DNA of 64,000 bases from Brevibacillus sp. DP1.3A (GCF_013284245.2 NZ_CP085876.1:1791501-1855500); one strand, 5' to 3'. Shown: positions 17,517 to 26,894, numbered from the stretch's first letter. The notes: generated by a model not told the origin, from the sequence alone. Made by a program: numbers and translations.

Positions 17517-18790
17517 AAGAGATCGTACTGGATCGTTTGAACAAAATGGAGGAGCTGGAGCAGCGCAGATTGCTCAAGCAGATCATGAACGGTGTCTTCC
17601 TCAACCTAGTCGAGTATCAGGAGGAGATGCAGAAGAAGCTGGAGGAGCGTGTTTTTACCGAGATTGAGGACAAGGAAGATAAGCATGACATCTACGTGAC
17701 CCTCTGTCATCGCGATGACTTTGACCCGATTCACGAGTATTTGTACCCGATGATCCCTGGCGATGAGGAAAAGAAGATATGTGATCGCAAAGAGTTGGCG
17801 GTCAAGCTCAGCAACCAGGAAGAAGCGGTCATGATGACGATCTTTTTAGAGTGTGAGTACGACAAGATACAGGCGCTGATGATGAGCAAGCGAACCTTCA
17901 AGGGTCGGCTGAATACGGGAGGCAATCACTATCCAATCGAAGTGCGCCTCCAACAAAGCCGTGTGTATATGGATGAGCTGGAAAAGCTGTACAACATGTT
18001 TCAAAAGAACGGGATGCCGTGGAAAACGGTGAATCACCCTTACGCTAGCAAGTTTTTCGATGTCATTCTGGTTGCCTGTGAGGGCACGTTTACAGAAGAC
18101 GAAGAGATACTGGAAATGTCGATTACCCTCGATGAGTGGGAGCCTTACAAAAAGCTGGACGTCATTCCGCTATGGAACATCGAGCGTCTGGCTTTAAAAA
18201 ACATCGGCTTTCCCGTACCTGCCATTGACCGGGTGAACTTCGAGCATGTCCTGTCGTTACGCAAGACAGGCAGTGAGCACGGTTATTTGGTGGATGGAGA
18301 TGAGGAACTGATTCGCTACATCAAGCGGTCACCGGAAGAGCTGACAATAGTCTCACCTCAGGAGAAGTCGGGAGTTTGGAACGTATGTAAAATTACACAG
18401 CCTGTCACGACCCGTATCGGAAGACTCAATTACGAATTAGTGTCCAATCGACGCAAAAACAGCTTTGTTGGGAGCTATGCCCGGAAGCAGGCGATGACCG
18501 TACGAGCCAAAGGAGAGATTATCCGAATCGTCCATTCCTTTGAAGCCGCTGAGCAGCTGGAGCTAGTGAATGTTGAGATTCGGGACAAAAACAATCGTCC
18601 TCCCGCGACGTACGGCTTGAATCCGTTCATTAGCGATAACGTTCGTGTAGAAAACGACAAGAAGATCATGGCTCTCGGCTTTCGGAGACGCGGGGCGAAC
18701 AGCTTTATTCTCCAAGATAGGATGAGCTTCCTCGTCTCCGAGGTTCAGATGTATTTTCCGGAATACAAGTGTGAAGGAGAATGGGCTTGA
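17513..18790 (+). CDS. Unknown 425-residue protein, candidate baseplate component
   Basis: I do not recognise this family with certainty. The N-terminal 55 residues are charged helix (EQRRLLKQIMNGVFLNLVEY), and the rest is a mixed alpha/beta soluble protein without signal peptide or membrane helix. Segments such as KKLDVIPLWNIERLALKNIGFPVPA and a C-terminal beta-rich region (AIDRVNFEHVL ... MYFPEYKCEGEW) recall wedge proteins in general, but this is weak. Its start overlaps the previous stop (ATGA) and its end overlaps the next gene by 10 bp, so it is translated with the machine genes. Its place after the tube and before the spike fits a baseplate wedge (TssF-like) or an assembly factor. Confidence 0.75.
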   Translation: MKEIVLDRLNKMEELEQRRLLKQIMNGVFLNLVEYQEEMQKKLEERVFTEIEDKEDKHDIYVTLCHRDDFDPIHEYLYPMIPGDEEKKICDRKELAVKLSNQEEAVMMTIFLECEYDKIQALMMSKRTFKGRLNTGGNHYPIEVRLQQSRVYMDELEKLYNMFQKNGMPWKTVNHPYASKFFDVILVACEGTFTEDEEILEMSITLDEWEPYKKLDVIPLWNIERLALKNIGFPVPAIDRVNFEHVLSLRKTGSEHGYLVDGDEELIRYIKRSPEELTIVSPQEKSGVWNVCKITQPVTTRIGRLNYELVSNRRKNSFVGSYARKQAMTVRAKGEIIRIVHSFEAAEQLELVNVEIRDKNNRPPATYGLNPFISDNVRVENDKKIMALGFRRRGANSFILQDRMSFLVSEVQMYFPEYKCEGEWA

Positions 18791-19476
18791 ATTACATCTG
18801 GGATTTGGTTATTCGTGCAAAACGCGCCGGGATCGCCAATAAAGACATCCAATTCAAAGCGGCCAAAGTGTATTCGCCCTACATGGAGCTGAGTCATGAG
18901 GCCATCAACGCCAAAACGGTGGACAAGACAGTAGAAGTGAATCCGTACTACCGCTTCGACGATATTTTCCGTGATCTTTTTGACGCCAATTACTCGGAAG
19001 ATGCAGAGCTTCGGCATACCTTGTTTGATATCATCATCCATTTGCTAGCCGAGATCGATCTGTCGCAGGGGATGAACAAGCGTGAATACCACATCCGCTT
19101 TGTATTGCGCGACTTGGAAGCGGGTCTATTCGGCAGTCGGGTACAGGAAAATATCCGGCTTTTTACCAAAGAGGAGCGAGAGATTATCGCAGGCAATATT
19201 TTGCGCTTGTATGAGACCGGCGAAGCAGTGTACCTGCTCAAGGATACGATGCGCAAAATTTTCTCTCACTCTACCATTTACGCCAATTGCGAAGAAAAAG
19301 ATGAGCTACTGATTTACGTCGGGCAGTCGGAGAGTGAAACCGCACATGCCAAGCTCGCTTTAATCAAGGATATTTTTCTGCCGGTTCGGTTCCATACAGA
19401 GATTTATTGGCGAAATCATTTCGGCATTTTGGATGTCGAGGAAACGATGCAAATCGACAGTGTTGCACTGTACTAA
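18781..19476 (+). CDS. Unknown 231-residue protein, candidate baseplate wedge
   Basis: The family is not recognised with certainty. It is a soluble protein with an N-terminal stretch YSPYMELSHEAINAK and a C-terminal part IKDIFLPVRFHTEIYWRNHFGILDVEETMQ, loosely like the C-terminal part of phage tail protein I/TssG-type wedge subunits. ATG 18781 overlaps the upstream stop region by 10 bp, with AAGGAG very close. TTG 18787 has better spacing to that site and may be the real start. It is cotranscribed with the 425-residue protein and followed by the ATPase gene. The wedge role is inference from position and weak pattern. Confidence 0.75.
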   Translation: MGLNYIWDLVIRAKRAGIANKDIQFKAAKVYSPYMELSHEAINAKTVDKTVEVNPYYRFDDIFRDLFDANYSEDAELRHTLFDIIIHLLAEIDLSQGMNKREYHIRFVLRDLEAGLFGSRVQENIRLFTKEEREIIAGNILRLYETGEAVYLLKDTMRKIFSHSTIYANCEEKDELLIYVGQSESETAHAKLALIKDIFLPVRFHTEIYWRNHFGILDVEETMQIDSVALY

Positions 19477-19527
19477 AGGTTTTTGACCGATTGACCCCAA
19501 CGAAGGTCGGGAGAGAGGAGAGTTGGG

Positions 19528-22200
19528 ATGACTACCTATTCATATAAGCTTCATCTCCAAAAAGGCAGCGGGGATGGAAATCAACGCAATCATCCAGACG
19601 AAGCGACCTATACACGGGACGAGCTGATGGAGATGACGACCTTTCAGCTACGCAATATTTGTTACAAGGAAAAGCTAGTCGGCTCTGTCGTGAACAATCT
19701 CGATCGGGAGGGACTGCTGCATACGATTCTGCGTTTTCGCGGCGCAGAAGAAAACCTCCTGATTGAGCGTGCTGTTCCAGGGGGTGTTGAACGCCTCGAA
19801 GCCGTACTCCACAAATATTTAAACACACCGATGCCAGGTGTAGATGTGATCAAAATTCCAGCGAAGATGTGCTTGTACACGGGTCTCGCCATTGACAGGC
19901 TGGACAACTATCGCGTCGAATCCTCCCAGGGCTTGTCCGAATCCAATGTGCTTTTGGTGAATGACCATATGGAGCTATGCGGCATTCTGCATCTGAACAA
20001 AGACAAAGGCGATAGGAGAGCCGGGCATTTTACGCTGCACGCCCACCAAGATGCTCAGTTGAGAAAAACCGTCAATCAAAACTACAGCCTGCTCTTTTTC
20101 CGCAAGCAGGATTCGGAGTATTTGTACAAGGCGTATCATCAGGACCATCCGTTGCCGCCTGTCAATCTCCACTACTACAAAGTACCGGTGACTGACCTCG
20201 AGATCAGGGAATTGGAAGAAACAGATGCCGTTCTCGCGATTGATTTTGGTACCTCCTCGACGACAGCGGGTGCTTTTCTCGACCATCAGTATGTCAGCTC
20301 CCCTTCTAGCAACGACTTGTTGAATGGACGCATTCGCTTGAATGCGATCAATTACGTCTCTTTCCCAGATACCACGCAAAAAAACGAGGAATGGATCGAG
20401 GTGCTGCCGACGGCTGTCAGTGTGGCGGATTGCTCCTCTCCAACCGATGTTCGCTTTCACATCGGTTATGAAGCACTGCGGCACATGAAAAAGAACGGAT
20501 ACAGCACGAACGCAACAGTGTTTCAAGGCATCAAGCGCTGGGTGAACAGCTATCACAAGATCGAAGAGGTCATGGACAGCCAAGGGAATACCGCGACTGT
20601 GAAACGAAGTGACATCCTGCGCCAATACCTTCTTCACGTCATTCAAATGGCTGAGCATCAATTCAAATGCCGCTTTCGTCATCTGCATATCACAAGTCCG
20701 GTCAAGCTGAAAACGCAGTTTCTTGAGATGTTCACCGAGATATTACCTGAGTATCGCATCGAATCAGAGCACGCCCTCGATGAAGGAATGGCCGTCCTGT
20801 TTAACACGATTGCGGATCAAATTGACAAAAACAGCTTTCTGGACGGTGAGACATATCAAGCGCTCGTCATCGACTGCGGCGGAGGAACGACGGACCTGTC
20901 ATCCTGCCATTTTCGGATCGAGGACGGACATATCTCCTACCGGATCGATATCGATACAACCTATGAAAACGGCGACACCAATTTTGGCGGCAACAACATT
21001 ACGTATCGCATCATGCAATTTATGAAAATCGTCTTTGCGGACTATTACGGAAAAGGGCGGCAAGTGACCGACATCGACCAGATCATCGACATCCCCGGAT
21101 CGGAAATATTCCGGTACGTGGATGAATACGGTGTCGACTCCATCTATGAACGCTTCGAGGCGAGATATCGGGAAGCTGAGGCGATTTTGCCGACTCGCTA
21201 CAAGGAGTACGAAAACAAGAGCCGGGACGAGTATCAGCGTGTCCGCAACAATTTTCACTTTTTGTGGGACCTCGCTGACCACATGAAAAAAGAGTTTTTC
21301 CGCCAGACCGGAATCTTGCGTAATCGCTTCACATCCGATACGGAAAATCGTCAAGAGCCTGATCTAAAGCTGACGGCAGTCGAGCGATGGGTGTTGTCGA
21401 TACGGGAGGATGGTCACTTCCGGGATGTGTTTGATTTTCCTGATGTCGTCTTCAACGCCAAAGAGATCAATCACCTGATTAAGGCGGATATTTACGAGAT
21501 TTTGCGCGACTTCTTGGACGATTTTTACCAACAGGGAAGGCTGGCTGACTTCTCGATCATCAAGCTGACCGGGCAGTCGTGCCGGATTGATGTTTTCCGT
21601 GAAGCGCTCAAAGAGTTTGTCCCTGGACGCAGTATCGAGTTCCGGCAAAAGTCGGAGGATGCGGGCAAGGTGCCAGACTTGAAGCTGTCTTGCTTACGTG
21701 GAGCACTGCGCTATCAAAGTGCCAAAAAGGCAGGCTTCATTGAAGCGAACATTACGAATCATGCGCCGATCGTCCCGTATTCCGTGACGGCCTTCACTCA
21801 TAACAAGCAAGAGAGAGTGCTTATTCACAGTCAGGAAAAGCTGAGTCTCGTGCATGGCTCTATCTCACGTCCCTACGGCGTGAGCGAGGTTGAATTTTAT
21901 CTCAAGGAAAATGACGGTCAGCTGCGCCAACGGTACCTGTACATGGATGATCCTGCTCAATACAAAACCGTGTTGTATGAGGACATCGCGAGCAAGTACG
22001 GTACACATATCCCGCAGGATGAGACTGACTCGATTCAAAATGGCGAGTCGAAATACTTCGTTTTTGCGAGCGGTAGCGAGTGGGGATTCCATGTCGTGCC
22101 AGTAGCTCGTCTGAATGAACAGCTTGCTTTGGGGAAAAAGGTATTCTTTGCTTTTGAGAGTGACTTGTCCGAGCTGGATTTCTTTGACGGGATGAAATGA
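19528..22200 (+). CDS. Large Hsp70/actin-fold ATPase with SAP-like N terminus
   Basis: The 890-residue cytosolic protein carries the three signatures of the actin/Hsp70 ATPase fold: phosphate-1 AIDFGTSSTT (about 239), phosphate-2 VIDCGGGTTDLSS (about 449) and an adenosine motif KLTGQSCRIDVF (about 680). A long insertion between phosphate-2 and adenosine motifs contains charged helices. Residues 30-75 look like a SAP or helix-loop-helix segment (YTRDELMEMTTFQLRNICYKEKL). It is far larger than MreB or FtsA and lacks an Hsp70 substrate domain. GAGGAG lies 8 nt before the ATG. With the J protein at 12843 it forms a probable chaperone pair. No ClpV is seen, so it may recycle or assemble the sheath. 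Confidence 0.8.
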   Translation: MTTYSYKLHLQKGSGDGNQRNHPDEATYTRDELMEMTTFQLRNICYKEKLVGSVVNNLDREGLLHTILRFRGAEENLLIERAVPGGVERLEAVLHKYLNTPMPGVDVIKIPAKMCLYTGLAIDRLDNYRVESSQGLSESNVLLVNDHMELCGILHLNKDKGDRRAGHFTLHAHQDAQLRKTVNQNYSLLFFRKQDSEYLYKAYHQDHPLPPVNLHYYKVPVTDLEIRELEETDAVLAIDFGTSSTTAGAFLDHQYVSSPSSNDLLNGRIRLNAINYVSFPDTTQKNEEWIEVLPTAVSVADCSSPTDVRFHIGYEALRHMKKNGYSTNATVFQGIKRWVNSYHKIEEVMDSQGNTATVKRSDILRQYLLHVIQMAEHQFKCRFRHLHITSPVKLKTQFLEMFTEILPEYRIESEHALDEGMAVLFNTIADQIDKNSFLDGETYQALVIDCGGGTTDLSSCHFRIEDGHISYRIDIDTTYENGDTNFGGNNITYRIMQFMKIVFADYYGKGRQVTDIDQIIDIPGSEIFRYVDEYGVDSIYERFEARYREAEAILPTRYKEYENKSRDEYQRVRNNFHFLWDLADHMKKEFFRQTGILRNRFTSDTENRQEPDLKLTAVERWVLSIREDGHFRDVFDFPDVVFNAKEINHLIKADIYEILRDFLDDFYQQGRLADFSIIKLTGQSCRIDVFREALKEFVPGRSIEFRQKSEDAGKVPDLKLSCLRGALRYQSAKKAGFIEANITNHAPIVPYSVTAFTHNKQERVLIHSQEKLSLVHGSISRPYGVSEVEFYLKENDGQLRQRYLYMDDPAQYKTVLYEDIASKYGTHIPQDETDSIQNGESKYFVFASGSEWGFHVVPVARLNEQLALGKKVFFAFESDLSELDFFDGMK

Positions 22201-22244
22201 TCAAATAACCAGGCAGCTTAAATGAACAGGAAGGGGGAACAGCG

Positions 22245-23024
22245 GTGTTTTCCCATCTCTATCCCAATTTTCATAAAGGGCGAATTCTCAAGCGAGAGAT
22301 GCTTGAGAATCTGCGTGATTACCCGCGGCACTTTGTAGATTTATACTTTCAGGATTATACAGACGGCATTATTTCCGGGATGGATGTAATGATAGGCGAA
22401 GGGCACCTCACTGTCGGCAGAGGGATCGTCAAGCATCAAGGACGCATTTACTTGTTCGACCGCGAAGAGCGTGTCCCTTATGAGGCCATAGGTATGGAGA
22501 CGGTGCTCAAGATTCGCTTTCAAGAGGAGACTTCGCTGACCGACTATTACGTTTACGAGACGTCGTATGTTCTCGATCAGGAGATAGAGTCACGCCCGGA
22601 TGAAAGGGAGTTGGGGCGCTTCAAGCTCAAGCAAGGGGCAAGGCTTCGCGGGGATTATCAGGATTTAGCCGATATGGCGACCGAATTCAATACGTGGAAT
22701 ATCGTGCATGTCGAACATGCCGGGAGAAACGAGCCAACACTTGCTCCCTACATCCTGCGGTATTTTGCGAATGAAATGCTGAAAACGGTCACCAATCACC
22801 CGTATGATCTCGCCTTTGCCATGCAGTGCTTGAATGCGGACAGAGTAGAGCGGGGGCTCATTCTTCATTATGTAGGCAACAGACTGGGGACTGGTTACCG
22901 CGAGTACACGAATCTACAGATTCTCAAATACCTCGCACGCATATTGGATGACGCCAAGAGTGGCGGAAAGTCCTCAAAAACGGAGTGGAAAACAGGCGGG
23001 CGTCAGCGGGTTATTGTTGATTAA
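22245..23024 (+). CDS. Unknown 259-residue protein, TssK/fibre-adaptor candidate
   Basis: No family is assigned with certainty. The first 80 residues resemble tail-fibre or receptor-binding adaptor starts: HLYPNFHKGRILKREMLENL then DGIISGMDVMIGEGHLTVGRG and IVKHQGRIYLF, a beta pattern found in phage fibre N termini and in the shell domain of TssK. The second half is helical and ends with a disordered basic tail. GTG 22245 has GGAAGGGGG 7 nt upstream. It lies between the ATPase and the spike genes. I infer a link between baseplate and another part (membrane or fibre). Databases may carry misleading names for such proteins. Confidence 0.7.
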   Translation: MFSHLYPNFHKGRILKREMLENLRDYPRHFVDLYFQDYTDGIISGMDVMIGEGHLTVGRGIVKHQGRIYLFDREERVPYEAIGMETVLKIRFQEETSLTDYYVYETSYVLDQEIESRPDERELGRFKLKQGARLRGDYQDLADMATEFNTWNIVHVEHAGRNEPTLAPYILRYFANEMLKTVTNHPYDLAFAMQCLNADRVERGLILHYVGNRLGTGYREYTNLQILKYLARILDDAKSGGKSSKTEWKTGGRQRVIVD

Positions 23025-23038
23025 CGAGAGGATGGTGA

Positions 23039-23707
23039 ATGGAAATGGCGCGCATGGATGAAAGCATTATCGGCATGTTGAATGAGCTTTCCGGTGAGGA
23101 TGCACAGCCAGCAGCAATACGTTTTGGTCCGAAGGGCAAAAACCGACTGGATGTAGTGAACAAATCATTGATTACAGTCGGTGAAGAGAGAATTCCCATG
23201 GAGGACAAGCGCGTCCTCGACGATCTCGTACAGATTAGACTCCCGAAGACATTTTCCATCATGAGTCCAGAAGTAGCTGCTCTGAAGTATCCATCGGAAC
23301 GTAGGCCTTCACTGATTTATACGAACGAAACAGCGTCAATTAACATGGCTTTTACCTATACCGAGAGCAAGCTGACCGATACTCCTGCACAGCTGAAGGC
23401 CTTCATGGATGTCATGAAGCAGGTTTTGCGGAGGACACAGCCGCTCGCTCGTTGGCAGGAGGAAGGAATACGTGAGATCGCGGGGAACAGCGTCGGATTT
23501 TTCGAGTTTGTTGCGCCCGCATTGGATACGGACATTTACAACCTGATCAGCTTTGTATCCCTACAGGGACGCGCTCTTCTCTGCACGTTCAATTGCACGG
23601 AGCAGGAGCTGTCAGACTGGAAGCCAGTAGGCTGGGGAATCATGGATTCCTTGTCGCTGGTATCTAACAACTCGGATGAAAATGGGAAGGGAGAAGGGAA
23701 AATATGA
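23039..23707 (+). CDS. DcrB/DUF1795-like protein (EagR-type chaperone candidate)
   Basis: This 222-residue soluble protein resembles the DcrB/DUF1795 fold: LVQIRLPKTFSIMSPEVAALKYPS, NMAFTYTESKL, IAGNSVGFFEFVAPALDTDIYNLISFVSLQGRALLCTFNC and a last tryptophan-containing strand and helix. In type VI systems DUF1795 proteins (EagR) are chaperones that shield the hydrophobic segments of Rhs and PAAR effectors. A paralogue is encoded at 42500 in the second spike module, also next to VgrG genes. ATG 23039 is used; in-frame ATGs at 23045 and 23054 are possible. The end overlaps the next vgrG start by 4 bp (ATGA). Chaperone function is an inference. Confidence 0.7.
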   Translation: MEMARMDESIIGMLNELSGEDAQPAAIRFGPKGKNRLDVVNKSLITVGEERIPMEDKRVLDDLVQIRLPKTFSIMSPEVAALKYPSERRPSLIYTNETASINMAFTYTESKLTDTPAQLKAFMDVMKQVLRRTQPLARWQEEGIREIAGNSVGFFEFVAPALDTDIYNLISFVSLQGRALLCTFNCTEQELSDWKPVGWGIMDSLSLVSNNSDENGKGEGKI

Positions 23708-25128
23708 GTCTTCCTGTCATTGCCTACAACAATTTGCAAATCTCTCCTTATCAATTGACGCATCTGGTAGAACTGACGATTACGAAAAAGATCAATGAGC
23801 ATGCCCGCCTTACATTTACGGGGATCGTACCAGAAGAATTGAAGGACAGCTATGTAGAAATGACGGAAGCACAGACCCCGATCGAAATCAGTCAGGTGGA
23901 TAACGAAGGCAACGCCACGCCGCTTTTTGCGGGGATAGTTCTGGAGATAGGTATCAAGGCCGTACGAGACGTTTATTATTTGTACGTCGAAGCCGTCTCG
24001 CCTACGTACAATCTCGACGTGAAGCGCAAGAGTCGTTCGTTTCAAAACAAAGCCATGACCTACGGTGCCCTTTTGAAAACAATCGCAGGAGAATACCCAG
24101 GCATGGATATTATGGACATGGCCTCCAATGGCGGGAAGCTGGGCTCCTTTACCATGCAGTATCAGGAGACGGATTGGCAATTTCTCAAGCGGCTTGCTTC
24201 GCGTTTTCAAACTGGACTGATGCCAGCATCCGTTTTTGAAAAGCCAAAGTTCAGCTTTGGTGTGCCAGAGGGTGCATCGAAAGGCAAGCTGGACGATTTT
24301 CATTATCGGGTGCGCAAAAATTTGAATGAATACCGCCATTCCTCGGAAAACGGGGTCAAGGGTGTGGATGAAAATGACTACATCTTTTACGAGGTAGAGA
24401 CGGACCGCGTGCTCGATTTGGGCAACGGTGTGGATTTCAAAGGGAAGAGCCTGTATGTGTATGAGGCCTATACCGAGATGAAGAAGGGCTTGCTCAAGCA
24501 CAAGTATTTGCTTGCGTCCAAAAAAGGAATGAGCCAAAAGCCACTCCACAATTCGCTCATTGTAGGGGCATCGGTGCAAGGAAAAGTCATTGAAGTCTCA
24601 AAAGACAACGTCAAAATCCACCTCGATATCGATGAGAGCCAGAACAAGAGCGAGGCGCACTGGTTCCCGTACTCCTCGGTTTATACGGCCGAAGGAAACA
24701 GCGGTTGGTATTGCATGCCAGAGCTCGATGACTACGTCCGCGTCTATTTTCCGAGCAACAAGGAAAGTGACGGGATTGCGATCAGCTCTGTCCGGAAAAA
24801 TTCAGACGAGGGCGAAACGAACAAGCTCGGGAATCCCGATATCAAATACTTCCGCACGGCCAATGGAAAAGAACTGATGTTCAGCCCGTCGGAGGTATTG
24901 CTTAGCGCAAAGGACGGGGAAATCCTCATTCGCATGACCGACGCGGACGGCATCCAGATATTCAGCAAGAAAAATATCAAGGTTGTCTCTGAAAAGGACA
25001 TTTTGATGGACTCTGCCACGAAGGTGATTATCTCGGCGAAAGAGGAGATTAGTCTCACCTGCAAAGAGAGCAACATCAAGATGGACGGAAATACAAGCAT
25101 CGTCGGGCAGGAGCTCAAAACCAATTGA
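23704..25128 (+). CDS. VgrG-like spike protein 1
   Basis: The 474-residue spike subunit shows a gp27-like N-terminal region (residues 1-290, with QYQETDWQFLKRLASRF, a hallmark of VgrG and phage late-control D proteins), an OB-fold gp5 part (about 295-365: GASVQGKVIEVSKDNVKIHL, WFPYSSVYTAEGNSGWYCMP, VRVYFPSNKESDGIAISSV) and a C-terminal beta-helix (DGEILIRMTDADGIQIFSKKNI...). There is no toxin extension, so effectors would be carried non-covalently. Such proteins form the trimeric tip of contractile systems. The start is coupled to the upstream DcrB-like gene. Two paralogues, at 27317 and 39370, share the same core. Confidence 0.92.
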   Translation: MSLPVIAYNNLQISPYQLTHLVELTITKKINEHARLTFTGIVPEELKDSYVEMTEAQTPIEISQVDNEGNATPLFAGIVLEIGIKAVRDVYYLYVEAVSPTYNLDVKRKSRSFQNKAMTYGALLKTIAGEYPGMDIMDMASNGGKLGSFTMQYQETDWQFLKRLASRFQTGLMPASVFEKPKFSFGVPEGASKGKLDDFHYRVRKNLNEYRHSSENGVKGVDENDYIFYEVETDRVLDLGNGVDFKGKSLYVYEAYTEMKKGLLKHKYLLASKKGMSQKPLHNSLIVGASVQGKVIEVSKDNVKIHLDIDESQNKSEAHWFPYSSVYTAEGNSGWYCMPELDDYVRVYFPSNKESDGIAISSVRKNSDEGETNKLGNPDIKYFRTANGKELMFSPSEVLLSAKDGEILIRMTDADGIQIFSKKNIKVVSEKDILMDSATKVIISAKEEISLTCKESNIKMDGNTSIVGQELKTN

Positions 25129-25129
25129 C

Positions 25130-25160
25130 ACACATGGTTGCCACGCGGGTAACCGTGTGT
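25130..25160 (+). promoter_or_regulatory. Imperfect hairpin between vgrG1 and the pentapeptide gene
   Basis: ACACATGGTTGCC and GGGTAACCGTGTGT can pair imperfectly around ACGC. No T run follows, so it would be an mRNA structure rather than a terminator. Confidence 0.35.
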
Positions 25161-25200
25161 TTGGTGTATGCAAAAACGGTGAGAAGAAGGGGGGATTGGC

Positions 25201-26346
25201 ATGGAGAGAGAGGAAGCCTTGCAGCATTTCAAGGAGCACGAGGTGCCGAAGCGAACCATCGCCAGCCTGCATGCCTTGGATGCTTACTATCAGGCGAATA
25301 AAGAGAGGCTGGCAAAAGAATTTCTTCGTTCATTTGAAGCAATATGCCGACGCGTGGTTGATAAGCAGAAGCAAGGGACAAAGGGCAAGCTGGCGTACTT
25401 GACCTATTCCATGCTGCGTACGGAGCTCATTGAGGGCAGTAGTCATTATTTGCTGGAAGCTACGGACAGCAGTTGGTTTTTCGATCCGGTGGAGTGTCAA
25501 ACCACTTATGATGCGAGCTGGGCGTACCACTTTTTGGATCGGCTCGCAGACGAATGGAACGAGGCTGCCAGAGCGTATGCCGGACACGTAAGACTTCCCG
25601 ATATCGAACGGATCAAGCTCGTGGAGGCAGAGAAGTTTCATCAATATGTCGTTCATCTAATCCGTTATGCCATGGTGCAGGCTGTTCAGTTGGAAGTCTT
25701 TCAACAGGTGGACAAGGAGCCGGAGCTGGAGGTGCGTGTCGGAGAATATTTGGATCAAAGCGAGATCGTGTACTGTCTGGACACTCGCCACAAAGATTCT
25801 GAGATGATCCGTGCTTGGCTGGAGGAGAAGCAAGAGCTGGAATACGGCTACAAGGTTTTGGCTGGCCTCGATCTGGGACAAGGGCAATTCGATGGTCTTG
25901 ATCTTCGTTATTCGGACCTCTCTGACAGTCAGCTAACGAAAGCGAACCTTCGCGAAAGTGTTTTGGTCGGAACGAGATGGCATCGTGCCCAGCTAAAAGC
26001 GGTTGATTTCGGCGACAGTCTCATTCATGGAGCGGATTTTACCGGAGCAAATCTGCTAGGCGCGAGCTTTCGTGAAGCATCCGGGCCAAGGGGGCTTTTG
26101 GAACCAGATGCGTGGGAGATGCCCGGTTTTGATGGCGTCTTGTTCGTCGGGGCGGACTTGACCGGGACAGATTTTACTGGGGCCGACCTGCGCGGCGCAG
26201 ACTTTACAGATGCGATTTTAACTGGGGCGAATTTTAGCGGAGCGCTTCTGGAGAGAGCCGTATTCTCGAAGGAATCTAGGGAGTCCATTCTGTTGGATGA
26301 GCTTCAGGAGCGACATGTCGTTTGGCGAGAGGGGAATCAGGTATGA
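25201..26346 (+). CDS. Pentapeptide-repeat protein of the spike module
   Basis: The 381 residues divide into an alpha-helical N-terminal domain (1-215) of unknown family and a C-terminal right-handed beta-helix of pentapeptide repeats (about 220-355: LDLRYSDLSDSQLTKANLRE, then ADLTGTDFTGADLRGADFTD). A loop of about 20 residues breaks the helix near residue 300. Pentapeptide proteins next to VgrG/PAAR genes often serve as adaptors or spike-mounted cargo, for example DUF2169-pentapeptide proteins in type VI loci; this N-terminal domain differs. GGGGGGA is 6 nt before the ATG. The end overlaps the next gene by 4 bp. A paralogue sits at 40863 in the same position of module 2. Confidence 0.85.
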   Translation: MEREEALQHFKEHEVPKRTIASLHALDAYYQANKERLAKEFLRSFEAICRRVVDKQKQGTKGKLAYLTYSMLRTELIEGSSHYLLEATDSSWFFDPVECQTTYDASWAYHFLDRLADEWNEAARAYAGHVRLPDIERIKLVEAEKFHQYVVHLIRYAMVQAVQLEVFQQVDKEPELEVRVGEYLDQSEIVYCLDTRHKDSEMIRAWLEEKQELEYGYKVLAGLDLGQGQFDGLDLRYSDLSDSQLTKANLRESVLVGTRWHRAQLKAVDFGDSLIHGADFTGANLLGASFREASGPRGLLEPDAWEMPGFDGVLFVGADLTGTDFTGADLRGADFTDAILTGANFSGALLERAVFSKESRESILLDELQERHVVWREGNQV

Positions 26347-26894
26347 ATTATTTCATCTTGTCACAGGACGAGCGAATCGCGAGTGCGGTAGAGCCAACTA
26401 ACGTTTTTGACGTCATCCGGCAGGAGTGGCTGACGCCAGATTATCAGGAAGAGCTTGACGAGGCGATCATCCAGTTCGACATCAAGCAAAAGAAAGAGAA
26501 CGACTACCTGGATTTTCTCGACAGACCGATCCCGCTCTATTCCAACCGCTTAAAGACAATCATCCACAAGTTCGCGCCGAAGCTGTTCGTCAAATCCGTC
26601 GTGCTCGTAGACAGGGAGCGGATCAAACAGGATTTGTACTGGATGATGATTCTGCCGCGTGTGAACTGTTTGTCAGAGCAAAGCGAGTTTCACAGGGACG
26701 GCTCACTCAAAAGGCTGGTTCTCGATCCAGAAAAGATTGGGCGTCATACGATTTTTCAAATCGAAGGGATTCGTGAACCGTATATCATCATCGATTTGCG
26801 GCTGGCGGAAGCTTTGCTGCGCAGGGACTTTTTCGGTATCCGCTTGAAAAAAGCAGACCAAGCAGGGAGGAGAATGAGTCATGCCCATGATTGA
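26343..26894 (+). CDS. Imm11/DUF1629-like protein
   Basis: The 183-residue soluble protein has the layout of the DUF1629/Imm11 family: YFILSQDERI at the start, a central LYWMMILPRVNCLS, then KIGRHTIFQIEGIREPYIIIDLRLAEALLRRDFFGIRL. ATG 26343 overlaps the stop codon of the pentapeptide gene (ATGA), and the frame upstream (to 26322) is an overlap artefact. The same pentapeptide-DUF1629 pair recurs at 40863-42503. It may be an immunity protein for the pentapeptide protein or a loading adaptor; the fixed pairing supports direct partnership. It overlaps the PAAR-like gene by 14 bp. Confidence 0.75.
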   Translation: MNYFILSQDERIASAVEPTNVFDVIRQEWLTPDYQEELDEAIIQFDIKQKKENDYLDFLDRPIPLYSNRLKTIIHKFAPKLFVKSVVLVDRERIKQDLYWMMILPRVNCLSEQSEFHRDGSLKRLVLDPEKIGRHTIFQIEGIREPYIIIDLRLAEALLRRDFFGIRLKKADQAGRRMSHAHD

